This document shows positions 9,948 through 18,708 of a DNA stretch of 21,612 bases, piece by piece (position 1 is the stretch's first letter; every line of letters begins with the position of its first letter). Both the position numbers and the translations under genes were made by a program. The stretch comes from Hypsibius dujardini (taxonomy: Eukaryota; Tardigrada; Eutardigrada; Parachela; Hypsibiidae). A model generated the notes under the pieces. It was given only the letters and a program-made list of their open reading frames with translations. It was not told the DNA's origin and did not search any database. The stretch spans positions 1 to 21,612 of the forward strand of contig LRSR01001130.1 in NCBI GenBank assembly GCA_001579985.1, read 5' to 3'.

Positions 9948-11253
9948 CCCCGTGCGGGGTTCATTTTGGCACAAAATTAAAAGTAGGTCAGCGGGCGCGC
10001 ATTCTAGCCGATTTGAGTGAGTAAGCACTCAATCGAGAGACAAAAGCCCCCTCTCTCACTCACACAAAGAGAAAATTTCATTTGTTTACATTTGAAAGAG
10101 CGGGAAGATTAGTGAAGAGATCCGAAATCTCATTGTGTCCTGGCTCTCCGGAGGGTTTTCGGTACTTCAGATTGCAGATTTGTTAGAGAACAAGGTCTCA
10201 TAACGTAGTATTTATCGTTTCGCATCGGAAAATGCCAAAAAGGCGAAAAAGCAGCCCATGAAGCAGCCCATGCGGAAAATGACCCCGGCAATGGTGCGAC
10301 GCATGGTGCGAATGCTGACCATCGGAAAAGCCCATCACTCCTTCCGTACTGTGGCTAACGCTCTCCAACTTGACGAAAGCTCTGTACAGTCCCATCTGCA
10401 AGATCGGAACATTAAATGCTTCAAAAAAATTAAGCGCAACCTCATCCCCGAGACTCAAAAGGAAGCGCGGCGGAAATGCGTCATGAATCTCCGCAAGACC
10501 ATCCCGATGTCGGACGTTCCCAACATGCTCTTCTTGGATGAATGCTACATTTGTGCTGGCAAGTACTTTAATCATCAAAACGAACGATGTTACGGATATT
10601 CGCTGGAAACAATTAGCAATGGGAAAAAAATCAAACATTTTCCCAAGACTGCTTTGTGTGCGATGGTTTTTGGCGCCGTTTCTTCTTCCGGTCAATCTCC
10701 CCTCGTTGTTTTGAAATCCGGTTTCAGCCTGAACCAGCATACCTACAAGGACAGCTGCCTGAAACCGATGCTGGAAGACCTCCTCTACGGTCTGGAAGCA
10801 AATTCGGCGATTTTGTATCAGAACAAAGCACCGTGCCACACGGCAGGAACTGTGCAGGCCTTTTTGAAAGAAAAAATGTCCTGTTTCATCCCGAACGCCG
10901 ATATCTCGCCCAACAGTCCCGATTTCAATCCCCTCGATTAATGTGTGTGAAGCCTACTGAAGGAGCGTGTCAACAAACACGAACTCATCTTCGGCTTCGA
11001 CCGATTGGCCAAGATATTGAAGGACGAATGGGAGGCCATTTCGCAGCAAGTGATTCAGGACAGCATCAATTCCTGGATGTCTCGGTTTCGCAAGGTGGAG
11101 AAGGCCAGAGGCTCTAATATTGAATAAACTCTTTTTTGTTTCCGGTAGAAGACTTATTTTTCAATTTTTCGTTGTTTTTTGGTAACTTTTTGACGAAATT
11201 TTGTGAATAAAAAAAGAAGACAAAGTTTGTGCCAAAATGAACCCCGCACCTGG
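9948..11253 (+). mobile_element. complete Tc1/mariner element, 1306 bp, TA target duplication
   Basis: The terminal inverted repeats are 28 bp with two mismatches: the left end begins at 9948 and contains gtgcggggttcattttggca, and the right end is its complement at 11226-11253. A TA lies immediately outside each end (9946-9947 and 11254-11255). Removing the element rejoins the interrupted mariner tail perfectly (gatgta + aagggc). Size, TA duplication and encoded transposase fit the Tc1/mariner superfamily. Confidence 0.92.
10096..11127 (+). pseudogene. Tc1/mariner transposase (DD37D-like), inactivated by three nonsense codons
   Basis: One continuous frame runs from 10096 to TAA at 11125-11127 and covers a whole transposase. 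It has an N-terminal helix-turn-helix (ISEEIRNLIVSWLSGGFSV, IADLLENKVS), a second helical segment (MTPAMVRRMVRML), then the catalytic core FLDECYI, YQNKAPCH and SPNSPDFNPLD. The frame is interrupted by TAA at 10201-10203, TAA at 10939-10941 and TGA at 10948-10950. The last two fall where the family has Tyr and Trp (LD-Y-CV-W-SLLKERVNKHE). The second catalytic Asp is Asn (YQN), so the protein would be inactive even with readthrough. There are 37 residues between the second and third catalytic positions. The start codon is not clear. Confidence 0.85.
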
Positions 11254-11255
11254 TA

Positions 11256-11395
11256 AAGGGCTTTCAGATTGAAAACTAAAAAAAATAGAAGAATGAGTTT
11301 TCACCGTTGTGTGTATTTTGTTTTATTTTTTTGAGTTTTCAATCTAAAAGCCCTTTACATCTAGCATCTGAATCACCCGTCCTCTCCAGGATTTC
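11256..11395. repeat. tail-to-tail inverted repeat formed by two mariner 3' ends
   Basis: The left arm (continuing from 9893-9947 across the insertion to about 11290) and the right arm (about 11332-11395) are imperfect reverse complements covering the last codons and post-stop sequence of two related mariner copies. About 40 bases separate them. This could be two independent insertions or a fold-back rearrangement. Confidence 0.7.
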
Positions 11396-12540
11396 ATAAC
11401 ATTACGACAAACGTTGAGTGGGAATTCCTTCCAGACCTGGCGCGCTGCACGTTGCAAACCAGGGATGCCTTTGGGCTTTTTCTTAAACATTAATTTTTTA
11501 AAAATCCCGTTCGGACCGAAATCCATAGGACTATGGTCAGGGCTGTTAGCCATCCAATCCTCTTTCCCGATGTACTTGACTTTTTTCGATTTGAAGTAAG
11601 AGTAGACCGCAGGCTTCGTGTGACTGGAAGCACTATCAAAGTGGAGGATGACTTTGTGTTCCTCTCCCGGGTAGAGCCTGGGGACGTTTTTTCCACTATT
11701 GGCTTCACAATATTGTTGAGGAAGAACGCTGAATTGACTTTGCTGGTCGGTGGGACGAAGTAGATGCTCGTCGCACCGCGGTACGACACTTCTGCGGCGC
11801 ACATCACCTTTTTTGGGAATTTCTGCTTCCACTTTTTGATGCTACTTTCCAGAACTGGTTTTCCCTTCTTCCGGTAATAACAGTCCCGGATTTCACCACA
11901 GTCATTGATAGACAGCCAGAACTCATCAAAAGACACTACATACTTCCATCGATCACCCCCCAGAAACTTGAGAAACCGAGGTCCGCGGTCAAGACGTTGC
12001 TGCCCTTGCTTGTTTGATAGGGCATGCGTTTTGGTTTTCTTAAGCAAGTCCGATTGCAGATTTTTGCTCAAAACTCGACGAATCGTCCTTTCAGAGACAT
12101 CATACCGTTCAGCCATTTGGTTGAGGGTTGGAGGATTATCCACATTCGTCGCTGCGCCCACTTTTCTAATGAGATCCTTGGTACGCTTGTACGGCAGGCA
12201 CTGGGAACCGAGCTTTTTTGCTGGTTTGAAGATTCCTCGCTTCTCCCGTTCAAATTCCGTGATAACATGAGTGACAGTAGACTTCGAAACCGAAAAGCCC
12301 AGGTCAAACAAAGCATCGAATATTTTTCTATGAGATTGGCCGTTCTGATGGTGGGCCAAGATGGCGCCCCTCGCTTCAGAATCAATTGGAGCAGGCATGA
12401 TTGATTGTTCAAACGTCAAAAAATTTTTTTCTACACCGGCTGACTTGGTTTTATTGAAAAACAACGTGGGATGGGTTGTTACAAAAGAAACCAATCAGCT
12501 GTTCGATGGCGCGCAAACTGGTCCAACTTTGCTGCCGGCC
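11330..12540 (-). mobile_element. mariner-type transposon, DD37D family, minus orientation
   Basis: This is the body of a Tc1/mariner element carrying the transposase at 12398-11344. Exact ends were not identified, because no clear inverted repeat pairs the 12.5-kb side with the 11.33-kb side. The 3' flank after the stop (attgaaaactc, then an A-rich run) is shared with the inverted copy at 11256-11290, so the element extends at least to about 11330. Confidence 0.6.
11344..12398 (-). pseudogene. mariner transposase (DD37D) with a single frameshift
   Basis: Starting at ATG 12398 (MPAPIDSEARGAILAHH), the protein has the paired helix-turn-helix region (HRKIFDALFDLGFSVSKSTV and MAERYDVSERTIRRVLS). 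The catalytic motifs are VVSFDEFWLSI, VILHFDSASSH and ANSPDHSPMDFG, with 37 residues between the last two Asp positions. It ends WRGRVIQMLDVKGF at 11344. The first part is read in one frame to about 11690 and the rest in the -1 frame. The switch falls at a run of six T on the plus strand (11687-11692; A on the coding strand), so one missing A explains it. All three catalytic Asp are present. It could be a very young pseudogene or a homopolymer sequencing error. An upstream ATG at 12494 exists in the same frame but adds no family-like sequence. Confidence 0.85.
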
Positions 12541-13779
12541 CCTGTATCTATTACATATTTTTTTGGTTGTCTATTCTTTCCGAGCTTTCCGATTTACTTT
12601 GCCTTTAATATAAATTAACTTTTCTTTAGAGAGAAATATCATCCACTGTCATACTTTGTAGACGACCACTTACTGTGTTAAATTCACTGTAAGCTGTAGA
12701 ATGTATCGTTCTAAACCATTACCAAACGTTACTGTGCTTCGCTTTTACCAGCAGAGCAAGGACTGTTTAGTTCCATGTCATGCCATATGTATGCCTATTA
12801 CAACAATGCTTGTAAATTATATTCACCAATATATGCAATTATCGTTATGATGTACTGGAAAAATGGGATGTTTGCAAAGAGCGTTGGAGGCTTTGAAAGG
12901 TGTGACAACCGTCAAAACGCCTTTACAGACACTACTCAAGTATCACCGTTATAATTAATATTATCATGACGGTATACTGTACCTGAGGGCGATCAGTTTC
13001 ATCATTCAAACAGCCGAGCAGTGACAACGTTTACAGAAGTAGGCACAATCAATAGAACAAATGTATCGTAATATCATGTACCTTGTCGCGGGGAAATCAT
13101 GTTGTGTTGTCTGCAGTGCCGGGCCAGATGACCAGTGCCCGGCCCGTCTTATCTCTTTCGCGACCGTCTGACCAGTGCTGGACAGCGGTCAGCAATCTTA
13201 TCTCATCTTATCTTAGCCATTTTTGATGGCTTCGACTTTTCCACATCCTCCCGTCTCCGACGAGTAGATGTGGAAAAGTTCAAGCAGTCAGTAGTGACTG
13301 TTCCTTTTTCTTTCTTCCTTTGTGTCCCATTAAAAGCCAAGCCACCATTTTCCTTACAAGAAAGCGCCACGCGACAACCTACTGTAATTGTCGCAGACTC
13401 ATTATCATGTTATGCTGAGTGACTTTGCTGGTTTACCTGTCTTGTTGAAAGGCGGCTCAGTAGCCCTCTCCAAGCAAATACATCAGTCTGATCAGGAGAC
13501 CATCCTTATATATTCTTAAATAACTTTCATATTCTGCTCAATGCGACTCGCCGTTAGATAAAATGGGAAATAGATCACAATGTAGAGCCATTTTCACCCA
13601 ACGAAATTTTGTGATTGTTAAATTTTTCCGGAGAGTAAGTGGCACTAATATCTCCTAGCACTTGGGGACGAAACGGATGGCCGTTTCGGTATGTGGCACC
13701 CACTTTCTCAAAAAATATTAGTACTCGCTAAGGTTTTCAGAGGAAGTGGATGTCATTAAGGTATGCACTTTATATATAT
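12541..13779. other. non-coding stretch with hairpins
   Basis: No gene was recognised here. Several inverted repeats are visible. There is a 7-bp stem at 13118-13124/13137-13143, and a perfect 13-bp stem at 13235-13247/13267-13279 (acttttccacatc). There is also an 8-bp stem with a four-base loop at 13669-13688 (cgaaacgg). These could be remnants of small non-autonomous elements. Confidence 0.5.
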
Positions 13780-13809
13780 GTGCATACATATATATATATA
13801 TGTATGCAC
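13780..13809. repeat. 30-bp perfect palindrome with AT-repeat core
   Basis: The sequence from gtgcatac through an AT dinucleotide tract to gtatgcac is its own reverse complement over 30 bases. A partial third arm (gtatgcac) lies just upstream at about 13761. Such palindromes arise at AT microsatellites and are prone to rearrangement. Confidence 0.9.
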
Positions 13810-13846
13810 CTATAAGGCCACTATATATGCACCTATAAGGCCACTA
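13803..13846. repeat. 21-bp direct repeat
   Basis: The unit tatgcacctataaggccact (plus one A) occurs at 13803-13823 and again at 13826-13846 with two bases between. It overlaps the right arm of the palindrome. Confidence 0.9.
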
Positions 13847-14130
13847 ATTTTATTTTCAATGGAAAATTGGCTACAAAATCAACACTTCCGTTTTATAATA
13901 CTTTATTTATAACTGACGTGCTTCTCACGATGTTTGGAGAGGCTCGTTTTGAGGCAATCAATCCTGTCAAAAATCCTTTTCGTCACGTAAAAGAATGTGA
14001 ACATATAAACACTTATACTCCTATATTTCTGCTATTGCACTGTATTATTGTGGCTTCGCACTGCCGAAAAACATTACCCCGTGTACGTGACCTTCCATTG
14101 TTGCTTTTTAGGTACTTGCTGAGATCAAGA

Positions 14131-14520
14131 ATGCTACTCAGAAGTGATTTGATGTTACAGTGGAAATTAGCTACGATTTTCGCAGCAAATGTGATTTTGT
14201 TTGGGCATGGATGTGGAAGTAGTTCATTTGATATTGAAATCATTACACCGGCATCCCTGAGTGCAACATTTTTGGGCGGATTGCCGTTTATTGGTTCTGC
14301 TTTTGAATCAGCTCTTGAAGATGTGAAGCACGACTATCCTTCCCTCAATCTTTCATAAACGTTCATCATTGCAAATGATAGCCTACATGAAGGACAGTGC
14401 ATGGAAGAAGAAAGCGACAATCAAATTGCCGAATATTATTGTATGCAGACGTTTGACTTTCTCGATCTATGTCCAAAACTTAGTTCAATAGAACAATTGA
14501 AATTTAATTCACATCTGTAG
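14131..14520 (+). pseudogene. ANF-receptor paralogue, 5' exon only, with premature stop
   Basis: ATG at 14131 begins a signal peptide (LQWKLATIFAANVILFGHG), then FDIEIITPASLSA and FESALEDVKHDYPSLNLS. This is nearly the same as exon 1 of the receptor at 2698, where the block reads FETALEEVKHDYPSLNLSQ. The Gln codon CAA after NLS is TAA here (14356-14358). Past the stop the same frame stays open to TAG at 14518-14520. It keeps family residues (TFIIANDS, DNQIAEYYCMQTFDFLDLC), which argues that the stop is a recent point mutation. Exons for the rest of the ectodomain do not follow. I infer a truncated duplicate. Confidence 0.75.
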
Positions 14521-14857
14521 CATAAGTGGTCTGAGTGTGAAACCCAAACAGAGGGCAAATACCCACGGGCGGAACAATCTACAACCATGAGCAATGCAGC
14601 GTCAAATACCGGTACATGTGGGATAAACATCCGGGTCTACCAGCAGTAAGCGTGATTTATTCCGTCATTTCCCTTGTCCATACACAAACTAACCTAACAT
14701 CCGGCACCATAAATGAAGCATAAACTGTTTATTGTCGAAACGCAGTGGGTTGGTGTATATTCAGCACTCGGCAGCTTGCTTTCATTTCCGCTGGACTTGG
14801 ATATGAACATATTAAGCCATGTTAAATAGAGTTTGTAATTGCACGTTTAAGCGGAAG

Positions 14858-15763
14858 ATGCCCAGCAGTTGCAATAACTTTAGAGGTACACCTCTCTCTT
14901 ACAATGGACAGTGGTTGGTCTTATTGATCCTAGAAATGTTTGTTGCTATCATTGCCGGTAAAGAACTATGCCGCATGGGATGATAACAGCGCGGGTAGAT
15001 TTGTTGTGGCTAGTTGGATGTTTATTAAAATAAAAAGTTGGTTTCCAAAGAAACATCCCAGAGTAATCAACATTCAAAGATATTTATCTGAACAATTTCC
15101 AGTTCTAAGTAGTAATTCGCTTAGTTGTCTTTACCCGATTATTGAATCATGTTACATTCACAGAAACGGAGATTTAATGCTATAACTGTAGCAACATTAA
15201 AGGTCATTCATTATACGACCGAAATTGTTTAACAGATCCGGTTAGTTTGGGTGGTTCCAACTCTACCGCCGGACTCGTGATGGTCCCTGCGTTACCGCAA
15301 TATTTACGCATGACCACACCGGTCAGTACCCTATAGCTACTACCTAGGTGGCAGACTTAAGAATACAATGTACCTGTGCTAGAAAGCACGTGTATATCGT
15401 ACTAGGCAGTTTGTTGTTTCGTTATTAGAGGACATCATTAACCGAAAATGCACATTGGATCTCGTAGCAAGAGATGGATGCGAGTACTTTTGACAGGAAG
15501 GAAATGGCACTGCATTGCTGCTCGAGTCAGTATGCATCTGCAGTACTGACTTTTGTAATGTTGGGCAGAATTGAGTTCGGTCCCGTGCAAGTACTACTAC
15601 TACGACGCCCAAAGTGGGAACTGCTCCAGTTTCAACAAAGCAGGACTCCACCATTACAACTCCAACCGCTGCAAATGTGGCTACCTCATTTCAGACAAGT
15701 CTATCAAATATCATTTTCCTCTTAATCGGTCACAGTTTGGCTTTTATCCGTCAGCAGGTATAG
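14858..15763 (+). pseudogene. Ly6/uPAR-type three-finger protein with GPI-anchor signal, decayed copy
   Basis: Three exon blocks are visible. Block 14858-14957 encodes a signal peptide (NGQWLVLLILEMFVAIIAG, phase 1 donor). Block 15164-15321 encodes CYNCSNIKGHSLYDRNCLTD. Block 15429-15763 encodes CTLDLVARDGCEYF, then SVCICSTDFCN, then a Thr/Ser-rich stretch (STTTTTPKVGTAPVSTKQ). It ends in a hydrophobic tail (LSNIIFLLIGHSLAFI) typical of a GPI signal. The C-x-C...C-N ending is the Ly6 hallmark. The gene is broken by TAA at 15175-15177 (Gln in the sister copy at 17211), TGA at 15491-15493 and TGA at 15572-15574, plus an internal deletion in the second block. Blocks 2 and 3 align to the sister gene with matching splice borders. 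Confidence 0.75.
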
Positions 15764-16555
15764 TCATTTTGACGGGCTTGTTTCACCATTTCACCATACT
15801 GATTGGGTAGGCTACAATGTAGATCCTTCCTTCTCAAATAGCACTCTCACCGTCCACTGTCAATTTTTGTGACGTATTCTTGGTCGACCTCATCATAATA
15901 AAGCATAAAATTATAATTTTGTGTGGCACACAGAAAGAATATGTGCGGAGAGTGGGGTGGAGTCATAATTAATAGTATGACAGTTGCACCGATATCGAAT
16001 CGAGTAGGAGAAACGACCTAAAATGCAGATTGAAGCATCGGCCGAGCGGGGGCAAGATCTGTGGGCACTGTCCGTCCCATAATTTCTTCAAGGGGCTAAG
16101 GTGGACACATCTTGGACGTAATCAAAGACTTTATTGAAATACTGGAAATGACTTCTCGTTCAGCGGGGGGGGGGGCAGGTTTTTAACGAGGCGCCACTGT
16201 CCAGCTAACGTTGCGTAGATCTAAAGAAATGAGGTGCGCCATGCTTCGAGTTGACCGTGATTTTGTGTACTTCTGACGAATGTCCAGAATGCAAGAGTTC
16301 CACCTGGCTTTCAATTGAATAAATACTAGTACTCGGCAGTGGAATGTTTGAGTAGCAAGGTTAATTGGCTCTTAAGCAGACGTACCAGTACGCTGAAAAA
16401 TAGAAATAAGCAAGCATCATATTAACTCGCGCATTGAAATGCACTTCCGGGTCATATCGGCAATAAACCTGGCACGCAGTCATTAAATCTGCTGATACGT
16501 ATGTAGGCAAATTAGACTAACATCCGGTCATTTGTATGATCAATGGGTGATCGAT
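15764..16555. other. stretch between paralogous fragments
   Basis: No gene was recognised here. It includes a run of about ten G near 16165-16174. If the flanking ANF and Ly6 fragments are a tandem duplication, the duplication joint should lie in this interval. Confidence 0.35.
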
Positions 16556-16612
16556 TGCAGCAATGGTTGCCGTTATTATGATATGCAACAGTTTGACTAT
16601 TTCCACCGGTCA
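16556..16612 (+). pseudogene. short relic of ANF-receptor exon 1
   Basis: One frame reads CRYYDMQQFDYFHRS, matching AEYYCMQTFDFLDL at about 14430-14470. The nucleotide similarity (tattatg.atatgcaacagtttgactat) is higher than the protein similarity. No longer open frame surrounds it. It sits about 760 bases before the Ly6 Cys exon, the same distance as in the copy at 14.4-15.2 kb. Confidence 0.55.
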
Positions 16613-16833
16613 TAGTAGATATGCATTAAGTACATCTCCCATATATCTAGTAGTAACGTTTGGATTAAAAAATGTACCACCTTACGCAGTGGTTCACCTT
16701 TCTAACGCTGGGCTTCCGCATTTGTTTCTGAGCCGGTAAGGCATTTGTCGGATGAAGTTAGCCCCGACTGTACAATGTGACTTGGGCTTTTTTTGTTTGT
16801 TTTTAGCACAATATCTTTGCGGATGATTTTAAG

Positions 16834-16992
16834 TACTGTACTGCCGCGATTAAATCGGTCACTTTAGCCGCGCCTCCGTCACACGCGCCTGTGTGTTGAG
16901 TGAGCACACACACATTCACATACTCACATTCACACAGGTCGAATGCGCTGCCCGGGGAAAAAAGTGACCGGTTTATTCGCGGCAGTACAGTA
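16834..16992. mobile_element. 155-bp MITE with TA target duplication
   Basis: The element at 16836-16990 has inverted termini: the left begins ctgtactgccgcgattaaat and the right is the complement of ctgtactgccgcgaataaac, both continuing through cggtcacttt. TA lies on each side (16834-16835, 16991-16992). Size and target duplication fit a Tc1/mariner-type miniature inverted-repeat element. There is no coding capacity; the centre is CA-rich. Confidence 0.88.
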
Positions 16993-17210
16993 ATTTTTGC
17001 TACTGGTGGAAACCGAAAATGTTTTTTTCAAACATTGTTTTATAGAATAATAATAAAAACTGTAGAAAATGAAAATAGCAGAAAAAGGTTGCACTTTGCT
17101 TCGCGCTGATAAATATTAGGTAGGGAATAGATTTATAAAAAGGGCAAATTTGCATGTCTTTCTGTGTCTGTGATGGTGTTCTTTGTAACTGATTTCCGAC
17201 TGCAAAAGAC

Positions 17211-17787
17211 ATGCGAACACTAAATATTAAAAGTATTTCATCCGCCAAGGTCAATTTTAGAGGTGTTGCCTTAAACTGGCGTGCCGTCGTCGTACAAATT
17301 TACCCTTTTTTGGGAGCAGCGATTCAGTGCTACAAGTGTCACAACCTTAGAGGCAATCCTACCTATGACCGAAATTGTGTAACTAAACCTGAACTTGTGG
17401 GAATTTCCAACTCCTCATCTGGTTCGGCACCAATTGGGAATGATGATTTTGAGTACGAGTTTGAACACCCGTTCGACGACTTACCTGTTGGCGTCATACC
17501 GTGTGATGGTGTTAGCTATACAACCATATTTACGTCCAAGAGAGACGGTAAGTTGCGGCCCATTTTATCCATGAGTTAAGTATGCCTCATCGCCAATCTA
17601 TGCGTTTTCTGTTTTAGTGGACACGGTTTATCGCAGTTGTTCATTGGATCCAGAAACAGCAGGCTGTAATTTCGTTCGCTACCCGGAAATTATTCCATTA
17701 AATCAGAGTTCACTTGCTACTGTAGCACTGATTTTTTCAACGATGGACGACATAATAAAATGTTGTCAAGTCCTTCGCCATTGTTAG
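17211..17787 (+). CDS. Ly6/quiver-like secreted or membrane-anchored three-finger protein, two exons
   Basis: The exons are 17211-17547 and 17618-17787, joined by a 70-base phase-1 intron (GTAAGT...TTTTAG), giving 168 residues. The N-terminus has a hydrophobic stretch (WRAVVVQIYPFLGAA) that can act as a signal peptide. It is followed at once by IQCYKCHNLRGNPTYDRNC, the typical opening of a Ly6 domain. Later Cys lie in VIPCDG, YRSCSLDPETAGC and IIKCCQVLRHC before TAG. Ly6 proteins are small extracellular proteins held by disulphides, often GPI-anchored and modulating channels or receptors. The usual C-terminal CN and GPI signal are absent in this frame. In the sister copy the signal peptide is a separate exon; here it seems fused, or the real first exon is unrecognised and the acceptor is at about 17323 (GGGAGCAG). 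Confidence 0.65.
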
Positions 17788-17939
17788 CAAGATCCACGAC
17801 CAAAAGGAGAACAAAAAGAGCAACAGAGCTGCCAACTGTTGTGATTTTGGGGACAAACGCCACAAATGTTGCTTTCCATCTTTTGTTTACCATTACCGCA
17901 GCGCTTCTCAGTCTTCCTAACGATTGCATCGTTTGCTAG
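17769..17939 (+). pseudogene. out-of-frame GPI-signal-like tail of the Ly6 gene
   Basis: A different frame, open from the last Cys codons of the Ly6 gene to TAG at 17937-17939, reads STTKRRTKRATELPTVVIL then TNATNVAFHLLFTITAALL. It is a polar linker plus hydrophobic end, the same layout as the in-frame tail of the sister copy at 15.6-15.76 kb. I infer that a one-base loss or two-base gain near 17770-17787 separated the domain from its anchor signal. An assembly error would look the same. Confidence 0.5.
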
Positions 17940-18647
17940 TTGAATATTCTGATTAATATTCACATTTTGCATTGAGGTCAATTTTCTGTTACAGTAAATT
18001 TTCTGTTAGTCAATTTTGTCACAGAAAAATGAAACTGAAATGCATCTCTTTTGGCGTTCAAAGTTTTCAAGAGGTGAACAACCCGTTGACAAATTGCGAG
18101 AATCCGTAGCACATGTAATTCTGACCTAAACTTGATGCTCGTTAGAGAAGGCATGAACTTGGCACGATGTAGAGTGAACTACCGTCGAGGATAGAGGGTA
18201 TAACCAAGTAGTATAGAAAAGTATCTTCTATATTATTTGGTATACCATCGCAGTTCTGGCCATGCCAAACGCAATCGTAACCACACAAGCCCGGAGGATG
18301 ACATAGCCCCTTAGGAGTGGCCAGCAAACAATCCACCCAGCTTCGCACCTACTGGGATTTTGGTGGGACAATTTTTTGTTTTTTTGTTAGTGCCCTTCGA
18401 TTATTTGGCGTTTGAGGAAAGAAAATGAAGGGTGATCTAACTTTGAAAATTGGGAGGAGTGATTCGAATAAGATTACCGATCGTACGGGCGCGAAGAGAA
18501 CCACGTAACTATAAGTCGGCGCATCAGTACAGAACTTACTTCTAGCACTCTTGCTTTTGTTACTAATATTATTCCTGACACGCAGGACCTCACCGGGTGT
18601 TTTTGTCACTGGGTGTACAGATTTAGCTATGGCTTTGCTTTAATCAT
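17940..18647. other. stretch between convergent Ly6 and kinase genes
   Basis: No clear gene was found. On the minus strand 18348-18142 there is a short Cys-rich open frame (VDCLLATPKGLCHPPGLCGY...). It matches no family I recognise, so I do not annotate it as a gene. Confidence 0.35.
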
Positions 18648-18653
18648 TTTATT
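18648..18653 (-). promoter_or_regulatory. polyadenylation signal AATAAA of the kinase gene
   Basis: TTTATT on the plus strand reads AATAAA on the minus strand, about 55 bases after the kinase stop codon. The position and strand fit. Confidence 0.6.
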
Positions 18654-18708
18654 AGCAAACGTTGCAGTTACGAATAAATTCAATCTAGAAGCAGAGCAAT
18701 TTCGTTAA

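Larger units (their letters stand above)
9893..11290 (+). pseudogene. 3' end of a mariner copy, split by a later transposon insertion
   Basis: Positions 9893-9947 followed by 11256-11290 reconstruct the tail of a transposase related to the one at 11344-12398, in the opposite orientation. It reads SRGRVIQMLDV before the break and KGF after it, then the same post-stop sequence (attgaaaact and an A-rich tail). In this copy the stop codon is replaced by CAG. The interruption is exactly the element at 9948-11253, inserted at the TA of the DV codon region. Upstream of 9893 the similarity fades. The fragment is a molecular fossil that fixes the order of insertions. Confidence 0.75.

Noticed and set aside
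10198-10839. Long minus-strand open frame opposite the mariner transposase
   Set aside because: It is the mirror of the plus-strand transposase and shows no family motifs of its own.
11685-11695. Programmed -1 ribosomal frameshift in the mariner
   Set aside because: The A run is not in the canonical slippery phase, and mariner transposases are normally a single open frame. A one-base loss is simpler.
11905-12404. Plus-strand open frames over the minus-strand mariner
   Set aside because: They are shadow frames of the real transposase on the other strand.
14356-15574. Alternative genetic code with TAA read as Gln
   Set aside because: Other stops in the same pseudogenes do not fit Gln, the intact kinase and Ly6 genes end normally at TAG, and the sequence has ordinary animal gene families. 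Pseudogene decay is the simpler reading.
16540-16600. Reading MGDRLQQWLPLL as a signal-peptide exon for the second Ly6 gene
   Set aside because: It stops at once, and the same bases align better to ANF-receptor exon 1 in another frame.
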